DNA from: Deltaproteobacteria bacterium
Lineage (GTDB): Bacteria; Desulfobacterota; Desulfomonilia; UBA1062
Direction: 5' to 3'
Length of the DNA: 64,000 bases
Assembly (NCBI GenBank): GCA_015486075.1
Contig: WFSG01000018.1
Span: 1 to 64,000 of the forward strand
Position numbers and translations under genes: made by a program. A model generated the notes under the pieces. That model did not search any database. It was not told the origin of the DNA and saw only the letters and a program-made list of their open reading frames with translations. Positions 17,542-24,471 of the stretch are shown here, piece by piece; the stretch's first letter is position 1; each line of letters starts with the position of its first letter.

Positions 17542-18012
17542 ATGCGTAGGGACAGGTATATAAAGGAAAAAGGTCATGATCCTTATGACCAAGGGAAAAA
17601 GTACCCGGAGGGTACGTATTGTCCAGAGTGCAAGGCTGTATTTCACGATGGCAGGTGGGTATGGCCCAAGGCTGCTATATCAGAAGGTGAGGCACATCTG
17701 TGTCCTGCCTGTAGGAGGATAAAGGATAATTTCCCTGCAGGAGAGCTCTACCTAAAGGGTAAGTACTTCAGGGATCACAGGGAAGAACTTATAAACCTTA
17801 TAAACAATATAGTTCGGGAAGAAGAGAAGAATTCTCCAATGAAGAGGCTTGTCTCCATGAAGGGGCGTGATTCGCTAGTAGTAACATTTACAGATGATCA
17901 CCTTACCAGGAGGCTTGGTGATGCCATCTATAGGGCACACAAGGGAAAGATAGATGTTAAGTATTCTGATGAATCAAGGTTCGTACGCATTTACTGGTTC
18001 AGAGATATATAA
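17542..18012 (+). CDS. BCAM0308-like protein with an NMD3-type zinc ribbon
   Basis: A 156-residue protein. A YCPECKAVFHDGRWVWP motif (about 27-43) with CPACRRIKDNFPAG (about 57-70) forms a four-cysteine zinc ribbon. A C-terminal half (about 110-156, LVVTFTDDHLTRRLGDAIYR...) resembles the RNA-binding-like fold seen in the BCAM0308 family of proteobacteria. The function is unknown. The zinc ribbon recalls the ribosome-export factor NMD3, but no activity has been shown to my knowledge. The start has a good AAGGGGTG ribosome site. The gene ends 12 bases before the convergent pilC. A strong promoter and long leader suggest regulated expression. Confidence 0.75.
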   Translation: MRRDRYIKEKGHDPYDQGKKYPEGTYCPECKAVFHDGRWVWPKAAISEGEAHLCPACRRIKDNFPAGELYLKGKYFRDHREELINLINNIVREEEKNSPMKRLVSMKGRDSLVVTFTDDHLTRRLGDAIYRAHKGKIDVKYSDESRFVRIYWFRDI

Positions 18013-18024
18013 TGACGCTATCTA

Positions 18025-19218
18025 TTAGACATTTCCTGCCATCTGGAATATAGGCATGTACATGGCAATAACAACGCCACCTATTACTCCGCCCAGAAAT
18101 ACCATGAGCAGCGGTTCTAGCATGGATGTTAGGGATGAGACCGCGGTATCTACCTCCTCGTCGTAAAAGTCTGCTATCTTAGATAGCATCTGGTCAAGGG
18201 CACCAGTTGCCTCACCGACAGACACCATCTGCACTACCATGCCAGGGAACACCCCGGAATTCTGGAGTGGTTCGGCCATAGTTTTGCCCTCGCTTATTGA
18301 TTTTTTTACCGATTGTATAGCATGCTCTACGATCTTGTTACCCGAGGTCCTTGATGTTATCTCAAGACCGTCTATTATTGGTACACCTGATGAAATCATG
18401 GTACTTAGCGTTCTTGTGAACTTGGCTACTGCCACCTTTCTCAAGAGTACCCCGAAGATGGGGAGGTTTAACGCTATTTTGTCAATTAATTGTTTACCCT
18501 TTTCTGTTGATTTAACCCACTTGAACCCGATGGCGATGAGTACGATAACCCCTATCATGTGTAGGCTGTAGTGCCTGAAGAATTTACTCATGTTCACAAC
18601 AAATTGGGTTGGTGCCGGCAGAGCCGATCCGAACTGTTTAAACATCTCCTGGAAAGTGGGTATTACAAAAATCATCATGAGTGCTATTACTCCCACGGCA
18701 ACGAGAAGCACCACGATAGGATATGTCAATGCACCCTTTACCTTGGCTTTCAATGCCTCTGCTTTCTCCATGTATTGTGCTAGTCTGTTCAGGATTATAT
18801 CCAGTACACCTCCCATCTCTCCGGCAACTACTAGGTTTACATATAGGTCGTCAAATACGCCTGGGTGTTTCTTGAGTGCATCGGCAAATGTAGAGCCTCC
18901 CTCAACGTCTTGCTTGATGGCCGAAAGTGTTTTCTTAAAAGTCGGATTGGATTGTTGGGATAGCAGTATTTCTAGGCATTGTACAAGGGGCAGACCTGCA
19001 TTGATCATGGTAGAAAACTGTCTTGTAAACAGCATAACATCCTTTGTCTTTATCTTCTTCTTGAAAAGGGTGATCTCTTTTGGCTTTGTCTTTATCTTTA
19101 AAGGGAGTATCCGTTGGCGTCTCAGCACCATATTAACTGCCGCTTTGTTCTGGGCCTCTATCTCTCCTTTCTTTACAGTACCATCTGCCATCTTGCCTTC
19201 CCATAAGAATACAGACAT
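18025..19218 (-). CDS. pilC: Type IV pilus inner-membrane platform protein PilC
   Basis: A 397-residue GspF/PilC family protein. Two T2SSF domains (about 65-190 and 270-390) each end in membrane helices: ALTYPIVVLLVAVGVIALMMI near 165-185, a helix near 215-235, and the C-terminal LLMVFLGGVIGGVVIAMYMP near 370-390. Phrases such as FTRQFSTMINAGLPLVQCLE and FTRTLSTMISSGVPIIDGLE are diagnostic of the two repeats. PilC is the rotor-like platform that couples the PilB and PilT motors to pilus growth and retraction. It lies 3 bases after pilT. Major pilin and the pilMNOPQ genes are not in the window. Confidence 0.94.
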   Translation of the reverse strand: MSVFLWEGKMADGTVKKGEIEAQNKAAVNMVLRRQRILPLKIKTKPKEITLFKKKIKTKDVMLFTRQFSTMINAGLPLVQCLEILLSQQSNPTFKKTLSAIKQDVEGGSTFADALKKHPGVFDDLYVNLVVAGEMGGVLDIILNRLAQYMEKAEALKAKVKGALTYPIVVLLVAVGVIALMMIFVIPTFQEMFKQFGSALPAPTQFVVNMSKFFRHYSLHMIGVIVLIAIGFKWVKSTEKGKQLIDKIALNLPIFGVLLRKVAVAKFTRTLSTMISSGVPIIDGLEITSRTSGNKIVEHAIQSVKKSISEGKTMAEPLQNSGVFPGMVVQMVSVGEATGALDQMLSKIADFYDEEVDTAVSSLTSMLEPLLMVFLGGVIGGVVIAMYMPIFQMAGNV

Positions 19219-19221
19219 ACC

Positions 19222-20331
19222 TTAACCCCTTTCCCTGAACGCCTGTCCTCGTTGCTGATGAGGAGAGGATATCATTTGCCTCAATTCTTCTGGGTCAGAA
19301 GACCATCCAAGGGCATCATCTAAGGATATTTGTTTGCGGAGGAACAGGTTTAATAAGGCCTGATTCATAGTCTGCATACCATGCTTTGATTGGCCTACCT
19401 GCATCTGGGAGTATATTTGATGGATTTTGTCCTCTCTTATTAGGTTTCTTATGGCAGGTGTGGATATCATGAATTCGACGGCCAGTGCCCTTCCTGATCC
19501 ATCCAACTTGGGGATTAATTGCTGGGCTATGACTGCCTCTAGCACGAAAGCCAATTGTGCTCTCACCTGCGATTGCTGATGGGAAGGAAATGCGTCTATT
19601 ACACGGTTTACGGTCTGGACAGCCGAGTTGGTATGCAAGGTGGCAAAGACTAAATGGCCTGTCTCCGCTGTTGTTAGGGCAGCCTGCATTGTTTCTAGGT
19701 CTCTCATTTCGCCAATAAACACAACGTCGGGATCCTGCCGGAGAATATACTTGAGGGCACTTGCGAATCCCTTAGTATCAGACCCTATTTCCCTTTGGTT
19801 TACTATGCATCCCTGGTGCTTGTGTACAAACTCAATGGGATCCTCTATAGTTACTATGTGTCCATGTCTTTCCTTGTTTATCTTGTCCAGCAGTGCTGCG
19901 AGCGTGGTCGACTTTCCAGCTCCAGTAGGCCCTGTAACCAGCACAAGGCCCCTAGGAAGGTGTGTCAGCGTCCCTACAACTGGTGGAAGGCCTAAGGACT
20001 CTATGGACATAATCTCGTATGGTATCATCCTGAACACGCCTGCTACAGCACCCCTCTGCACGAACATGTTCACGCGGAATCTGGCGAGGCCTTTTATGCC
20101 GAAAGAGAGGTCAACCTCCATGTCTTCCTCGAACCTATGCTTTTGCGCCTCTGTAAGTATTGAATAGCAGAGTTGTTTTGTGTCCTGTGCGCTAAGTGGA
20201 GGCATATCTAGGGGATACAGGGATCCCCTGATCCTTATCTGAGGTGGAGTACCAGTTGTGATGTGGAGATCTGAAGCCCCCTTTTCAACCATTGTCTTAA
20301 GCATGTCATAGATATTTGCAGGCTTTTCCAT
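19222..20331 (-). CDS. pilT: Type IV pilus retraction ATPase PilT
   Basis: A 369-residue secretion ATPase. N-terminal PAS-like domain (1-100), then Walker A GPTGAGKSTTLAALLDK (about 134-150), Asp box with IEDPIEFVHKHQG, Walker B IGEMRD, His box GHLVFATLHTNSA and the PilT hallmark AIRNLIRE near residue 294. It powers pilus retraction for twitching motility and DNA uptake. It lies between pilB (13 bases upstream) and pilC, so the three form one unit. Start ATG 20331 follows a TAAAGGAG-like site. Full length and motifs are typical, so it should be active. Confidence 0.96.
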   Translation of the reverse strand: MEKPANIYDMLKTMVEKGASDLHITTGTPPQIRIRGSLYPLDMPPLSAQDTKQLCYSILTEAQKHRFEEDMEVDLSFGIKGLARFRVNMFVQRGAVAGVFRMIPYEIMSIESLGLPPVVGTLTHLPRGLVLVTGPTGAGKSTTLAALLDKINKERHGHIVTIEDPIEFVHKHQGCIVNQREIGSDTKGFASALKYILRQDPDVVFIGEMRDLETMQAALTTAETGHLVFATLHTNSAVQTVNRVIDAFPSHQQSQVRAQLAFVLEAVIAQQLIPKLDGSGRALAVEFMISTPAIRNLIREDKIHQIYSQMQVGQSKHGMQTMNQALLNLFLRKQISLDDALGWSSDPEELRQMISSPHQQRGQAFRERG

Positions 20332-20344
20332 ATGATAGACTCCT

Positions 20345-22048
20345 TTAGTCAGCTATTGTTGTCCTCATGACCTCAGATACTGTTGTTATACCTTCTGCTA
20401 TCTTGGTAAGACCACTCTGCCTGAGGGTTTTCATTCCTCTGTTTATGGCTTCTTTCTTTATCTCAGAGGCAGATGCGCCCATTAGTATTAATTCCTTTAT
20501 GCCCTCGTCTACCGGCATTACCTCATACAGGGCTATCCTTCCCTTATAACCGGTGTTTCCACAGTCAGGGCATCCCTTGCCCCTGTAGCAGGCGGTTTTT
20601 GAGGCCTTTTCAGGATCCATTCCCATCTGTATAAGTGTTTCTTTTGGTATATCATCCTCGACCTTGCACTTGGGGCAGATCTTTCTGGCTAACCTTTGTG
20701 CAACTATAAGGTTTACCGAGGATGCAACCAAGAATGGCTCTATTCCCATGTTGAGAAGCCTGTTTATGGTTGAAGGGGCATCATTCGTGTGTATGGTCGA
20801 GAGAACGAGGTGACCTGTAAGGGCTGCCTTAATTGCAATCTCAGCGGTCTCGAAATCCCTTATCTCACCGACCATGATTATATCAGGGTCCTGCCTCAGA
20901 AAGGACCTCAGGGCAGATGCAAAGGTCAACCCAATCTCCTCATGCATATGTACCTGGTTTATACCCGGAAGATCAAACTCCACTGGGTCCTCCGCAGTAG
21001 AGATATTACACTCTGTTTTGTTCAGCTCGCTGAGCGCAGAATACAGGGTGGTTGTTTTACCAGAACCAGTGGGACCTGTAACCAATACCATTCCCCAAGG
21101 CTTGTAGATTGCCTCCTTGAATTTCTTCAGGGCCTCTTCCTCGAATCCCAGCTTTGTCATATCGAGCTGAAGGTTTGACTTGTCAAGTAGACGCAGTACC
21201 ACCTTTTCGCCAAAGAGCGTAGGAAGCACGGATACACGGAATTCAACCTCTTTGCCTCCCTGTATTTTCAGCTTTATCCTCCCATCCTGAGGTAGCCTGC
21301 GTTCAGCTATGTCAAGCTTGGACATGATCTTCAACCTTGAAACTATGGCATTTTTCAGGCGTAGGGGTGGCTTCATGACCTCATAGAGGATGCCATCAAG
21401 TCTGTACCTTATCCGCAGGAACTTTTCGTATGGTTCTATATGTATGTCACTGGCACCCTTCTTGATAGCATCTACCAGAATGAGGTTGACAAGCTTTATA
21501 ACCGGTGCCTGGTCAGCCTCTTTCTCAAGGTCCCCTACCGAGACCTCGTCTGATGTATCGGCGACCTCTATCTCGCCTTTTTCTCCCTCTATCTCGTTCA
21601 AGGCCTCGTCCAGTGTCGCAGACTGGTCATAGAAATGATCGATGGCCCATTTAAGAGATTCCTCTGATGTTACATATACCTCAATTGAATACCCAGTAAG
21701 AAACTTGAGATCATCAATGGCAAATATGTTGGTGGGATCGGTCATGGCAACCTTTAGAACCGAGCCGTTTCTTTCAAAGGGAATAGCCATGTACTTCTGC
21801 ACCACACTGAGGGGTATTAGCTTTATTATGTCGGGCTCTGGGCTTACCTCGTTGAGCAAGACAGGGGGCACACCGTATTGTTGAGAAAGAAATTCAACCA
21901 GTTGCTTTTCTGTCATGTATCCCAGTTTGACAAGTTGGGAGCCAAGCCTTGAGCCGCTGGCCTTTTGTGCTTTCTGGGCCTCTAGAAGTTGCTCTGGGCT
22001 TATCAAAGCGTTTTTGACTAGCTCTTCCCCTAAGTGATTGTTTGCCAT
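20345..22048 (-). CDS. pilB: Type IV pilus extension ATPase PilB
   Basis: A 567-residue ATPase for pilus polymerisation. The N-terminal MshEN/T2SSE_N domain (about 5-150; phrases LVKLGYMTEKQLVEFLSQQY) can bind cyclic di-GMP in some homologues. The ATPase domain has Walker A VTGPTGSGKTTTLYSAL (about 320-336), Walker B MVGEIRDFETAEIAIKAALT and a tetracysteine zinc site (CPKC about 462-465, CPDC about 494-497). Unlike PilT it lacks AIRNLIRE. It heads the pilB-pilT-pilC block and has an AAGGA ribosome site. The HD-domain gene lies 75 bases upstream on the same strand, so a longer transcript is possible. Confidence 0.95.
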   Translation of the reverse strand: MANNHLGEELVKNALISPEQLLEAQKAQKASGSRLGSQLVKLGYMTEKQLVEFLSQQYGVPPVLLNEVSPEPDIIKLIPLSVVQKYMAIPFERNGSVLKVAMTDPTNIFAIDDLKFLTGYSIEVYVTSEESLKWAIDHFYDQSATLDEALNEIEGEKGEIEVADTSDEVSVGDLEKEADQAPVIKLVNLILVDAIKKGASDIHIEPYEKFLRIRYRLDGILYEVMKPPLRLKNAIVSRLKIMSKLDIAERRLPQDGRIKLKIQGGKEVEFRVSVLPTLFGEKVVLRLLDKSNLQLDMTKLGFEEEALKKFKEAIYKPWGMVLVTGPTGSGKTTTLYSALSELNKTECNISTAEDPVEFDLPGINQVHMHEEIGLTFASALRSFLRQDPDIIMVGEIRDFETAEIAIKAALTGHLVLSTIHTNDAPSTINRLLNMGIEPFLVASSVNLIVAQRLARKICPKCKVEDDIPKETLIQMGMDPEKASKTACYRGKGCPDCGNTGYKGRIALYEVMPVDEGIKELILMGASASEIKKEAINRGMKTLRQSGLTKIAEGITTVSEVMRTTIAD

Positions 22049-22123
22049 GACTATCCTTCGAAAAGTCTATCGGCAATTGGGGTTTGCGACTTTAGCTGCT
22101 ATAGGTATGGCCAGATCTGGCTT

Positions 22124-22702
22124 TCAGGCAAGGCCTATTGCAATGCCCACCTGGGTCATGGCCTTGAGGCATAACGTGGCAAATTCGCCAATCTCCATAC
22201 CAATCTCACTGCATAGGAGAATTTTCTCCCTGCTAACGCCCCTTGCAAATCCTTTTTCTTTCATCCTCTTTACAATAGACCTCGGCCTTACGCTCGTTAT
22301 CTTCTTGTCAGGATAGACGAGGGTTACTGCCACTATAAGACCGGTAATAGTCTCCCCAGCGGTAAGGGCGAAGTCTATAGGATACCTGCGGGGAAAGCCA
22401 GTATTCTCCGCATTATGTGCCTTTATGGCACTTATAATCTCGTTTGAAACACCTTGTTTTTCCAATATTGAAGCTGTTACAAGGCCGTGTTTTGACATGT
22501 CATCCTTGGTCTCGTTATAATCTAGGTCATGAAGAAGACCAGCGAGTCCCCACGTATCTTGATCAGCATCCAGGCGCACTGCCAACATCCTCATAACTGC
22601 TTCAGATGCTATGCAATGTCGTTTTAAATTTTCCTGTGGTATGTACGTGTTAAGCAATTCCATAGCCCTGTCTCTAGTTATTCCGGGCCCTGCCATGGTC
22701 AT
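22124..22702 (-). CDS. HD-domain (HDIG) metal-dependent phosphohydrolase-like protein
   Basis: A 192-residue HD-superfamily protein. The His of RHCIASEAV (about 29-37), the HD pair in LLHDLDYNET (about 57-66), His72 in KHGLVTA and the later His in IKAHNAEN (about 94) form the metal site. Related small HDIG proteins are often called hydrolases without known substrate. It does not contain the extended HD-GYP motif, so activity on cyclic di-GMP is not indicated. It starts 5 bases after the stop of the 119-residue unknown gene, with an AAGG-type site in that gene's tail, so the two are surely cotranscribed. It precedes pilB by 75 bases. Confidence 0.8.
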   Translation of the reverse strand: MTMAGPGITRDRAMELLNTYIPQENLKRHCIASEAVMRMLAVRLDADQDTWGLAGLLHDLDYNETKDDMSKHGLVTASILEKQGVSNEIISAIKAHNAENTGFPRRYPIDFALTAGETITGLIVAVTLVYPDKKITSVRPRSIVKRMKEKGFARGVSREKILLCSEIGMEIGEFATLCLKAMTQVGIAIGLA

Positions 22703-22707
22703 CTTTC

Positions 22708-23067
22708 TTACCTTTCCTTGTATTCTTGTCCTTTCTTTTTTCTCATCTCCTCCAGTGATATAACCTCGCCAGATGGAGGGGTATGCCCTTCATTGCCCGC
22801 GGTCTTGGCGTTATCCTGGCTTTTTGATAACTTCCCAGGTTGCGGCATTGAGACTAGCTGAATGGGGACACCTTCCATGGTAAAAGGTGTGCCATCAATA
22901 TAGTCTTCCTTCAGTATCCATGTAACCAACTGCCATGGAAAACCAAGGAGAAGCATGGTAAACCTGAACCAGCCGGGTTTTATGTCGTTTTCTACGGTTT
23001 CTACCCTTGCATATGTAATAGGTTTGCCATCAACGTACAATAGAATAAGGTCGCCTGGATAACGCAC
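22708..23067 (-). CDS. Conserved protein of unknown function
   Basis: A 119-residue protein with no family name I can give. It starts RYPGDLILLYVDGKP, continues with KPGWFRFTMLLLGFP and WILKEDYIDGTPFTMEG, and ends in a charged tail (EEMRKKKGQEYKER). I have the impression of close relatives in Desulfobacterota, which would fit a small beta-barrel-like fold, but I cannot verify this. It has no signal peptide or membrane segment. The start codon is GTG. No ribosome site precedes it, and promoter-like elements end 6 bases upstream. It is followed 5 bases later by the HD-domain gene, so the two probably act together. Confidence 0.65.
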   Translation of the reverse strand: MRYPGDLILLYVDGKPITYARVETVENDIKPGWFRFTMLLLGFPWQLVTWILKEDYIDGTPFTMEGVPIQLVSMPQPGKLSKSQDNAKTAGNEGHTPPSGEVISLEEMRKKKGQEYKER

Positions 23068-23073
23068 ATGATA

Positions 23074-23102
23074 TTAATAGCACAATATGCTGGCATTGAC
23101 AA
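23074..23102 (-). promoter_or_regulatory. Possible promoter giving a leaderless mRNA for the 119-residue gene
   Basis: Minus-strand TTGTCA (23102-23097; five of six consensus bases), a 17-base spacer, then TATTAA (23079-23074). The -10 ends 6 bases before the GTG at 23067, with no Shine-Dalgarno sequence between. An ATG two bases upstream of the GTG is out of frame. Confidence 0.45.
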
Positions 23103-23216
23103 CAAACAAGGGCATTGGGACCTCTTGCCAAGCAAATGTTGCCATAAGAGCCAAATTGTCAAAGCATGTCTGCTTTCGTTGTTCTTTGACCCTTTAAACT
23201 GGCAGATTGATTGCCA

Positions 23217-23714
23217 TTACTTCCTGAATCGGCCATCGTCTTTTGCCTTGTCCAGCTTGTGTATGTTATTTTCAAGCCAGCCCTTTTTCTCTACATGCCT
23301 TATATCGAACTCCGGCACATAAGGTTTTATGTCTAAAAGGGGTGTGCCGTCTACGATATCCATATCCTGTATGTAGAGCAGGTTGTCCTTTACTTCAAGT
23401 AATCTTACAGTAGATATACCTATAGGGTTGGGCCTGCTGGGAGCACGTGTTGCAAACACCCCGTGCTCCTCCTTGTCCATGTAAGGCCTTACCTTAAGCG
23501 GTGCCTTCTTGGAAAGGTTAAAGTGGTACAATAAAATGATATGAGAAAAGTCTTCAAGGCCGCTTAATCCTTCTGCATATTCCTCGAAAACCTCTACCGT
23601 GCCCTTAACGCCATCTGCTGCAGAGGCCTGTATAGGGGTGCCATTGGTTTTTTTAAAAGGAGAATGTATTATACCTATGGGTTTGAAACAAATATAATCG
23701 AGGCTTGAGCTCAT
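23217..23714 (-). CDS. trmO: tRNA (N6-threonylcarbamoyladenosine-37)-N6-methyltransferase-like protein TrmO
   Basis: A 165-residue TsaA/TrmO-family protein. The landmarks are FKPIGIIHSPFK (about 10-21), FSHIILLYHF, the hallmark GVFATRAPSRPNPIG (about 86-100) and VDGTPLLDIKPYVPEFD (about 126-142). TrmO uses S-adenosylmethionine to methylate t6A37 in threonine tRNAs, improving decoding. The length fits the short form without the C-terminal extension of the E. coli enzyme. It stands alone behind its own promoter-like elements, with no ribosome site, so it may be leaderless. The hairpin just upstream isolates it from the 36-residue gene. Confidence 0.85.
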   Translation of the reverse strand: MSSSLDYICFKPIGIIHSPFKKTNGTPIQASAADGVKGTVEVFEEYAEGLSGLEDFSHIILLYHFNLSKKAPLKVRPYMDKEEHGVFATRAPSRPNPIGISTVRLLEVKDNLLYIQDMDIVDGTPLLDIKPYVPEFDIRHVEKKGWLENNIHKLDKAKDDGRFRK

Positions 23715-23720
23715 GCATAT

Positions 23721-23750
23721 TGTATAACGTAATTTCTGTTATATTTTCAA
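23721..23750 (-). promoter_or_regulatory. Possible promoter giving a leaderless trmO mRNA
   Basis: Minus-strand TTGAAA (23750-23745), an 18-base spacer, then TATACA (23726-23721), ending 6 bases before the trmO ATG at 23714. No ribosome site exists between them. A TACAAT overlapping the -10 is an alternative with a poorer spacer. Confidence 0.42.
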
Positions 23751-23795
23751 CAAACATTTACGCCAAGGACCTAGATGGCCGAAAAAGAAGGCCAA

Positions 23796-23819
23796 ATTGA
23801 GGGCCCGAAAGCCCCCAAT
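23796..23819 (-). terminator. Terminator hairpin behind the 36-residue membrane-protein gene
   Basis: On the minus strand ATTGGGGGC (23819-23811) pairs with GCCCTCAAT (23804-23796) through nine pairs, one of them G-T, around a six-base loop. It begins 4 bases after the stop at 23824. A second, smaller GGCC/GGCC hairpin with a T-rich loop follows directly. Together they probably end transcription before trmO. Confidence 0.6.
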
Positions 23820-23823
23820 CTTT

Positions 23824-23934
23824 CTAAAGACCTAACATTTCGAGGACTTTCTTTTTTCTGTCCTCGTCCATGAAAACATAAGCCAATGCACCTACTGCAG
23901 AGAAAACAATAAGCCAAACTAGTAACTTTTTCAC
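23824..23934 (-). CDS. Single-pass membrane micro-protein of 36 residues
   Basis: Starting from GTG at 23934, a 36-residue protein with one hydrophobic helix (LLVWLIVFSAVGALAYVFM, residues 4-22) and a charged tail (DEDRKKKVLEMLGL). The start is chosen because a clear GGGAGGTG ribosome site lies just before it. The longer reading frame from 24024 has none. It has its own promoter (24072-24101), a leader of about 130 bases and a terminator hairpin directly behind, so it looks like a true stand-alone gene. I do not recognise its family. Its size and topology suit a regulator of a larger membrane complex, but that is inference. Confidence 0.6.
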   Translation of the reverse strand: MKKLLVWLIVFSAVGALAYVFMDEDRKKKVLEMLGL

Positions 23935-24071
23935 AACTTCACCTCCCTTAGCTTTTTTAATGTAAGTTTGCCAGTTATGCTTTTCGATATAGCCATCGTT
24001 AAATGAAAACCTAGTGATAAACATGCCTAAAAAAATTTTTATCCCCTAATTTCCAAATAGATAGCATGTTA

Positions 24072-24101
24072 ATTATATAGGCTTTTGCTAACCAGTATCA
24101 A
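24072..24101 (-). promoter_or_regulatory. Sigma-70 promoter for the 36-residue membrane protein
   Basis: Minus-strand TTGATA (24101-24096), an 18-base spacer and a perfect TATAAT (24077-24072). Transcription would start near 24065, leaving a leader of about 130 bases. It lies downstream of csrA on the same strand. Confidence 0.5.
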
Positions 24102-24186
24102 CAAGTTTTCGTAAAAATTTGGTTCTTTACACGGTATGTATGTGAAGATATCTTGAAAAATTAGGTCGTTGTATGTCGATTTTCTT

Positions 24187-24426
24187 TTACTTGGAATGAC
24201 CTTTCTTGATCAGGTCATTCGCTGAAGACAAGTCTTCTTTTCCCACCTCTGCGGCCCGCCTATTTTCTTCCTGTATCCTTAAGTAGACCTCTTCCCTGTG
24301 GACTGTTACGTTGGCCGGTGCCTTTATGCCCAGCTTTACCTGCGTACCTCTGATATCCACGATGTATATCTGGACATCATCTCCTATGGCTATTGATTCT
24401 CCGACCTTCCGTGTCAGTATTAGCAA
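24187..24426 (-). CDS. csrA: Carbon storage regulator CsrA
   Basis: A 79-residue CsrA/RsmA protein, a dimer that binds GGA motifs in mRNA leaders and blocks or permits translation, controlling motility and carbon use. The core [20 protein letters not shown], then [19 protein letters not shown] with the RNA-binding Arg of HREE, is fully conserved. The tail after residue 55 is longer than in E. coli (61 residues total). It is the last gene of the flagellar run, 45 bases after flgK. Its usual partners flgL and fliW are not next to it, so how its activity is held in check during hook assembly is an open question. Confidence 0.95.
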   Translation of the reverse strand: MLILTRKVGESIAIGDDVQIYIVDIRGTQVKLGIKAPANVTVHREEVYLRIQEENRRAAEVGKEDLSSANDLIKKGHSK

Positions 24427-24471
24427 TGTGCCCTCCCATGGCTGTTACTTATAACATACTATTATTTTAGC

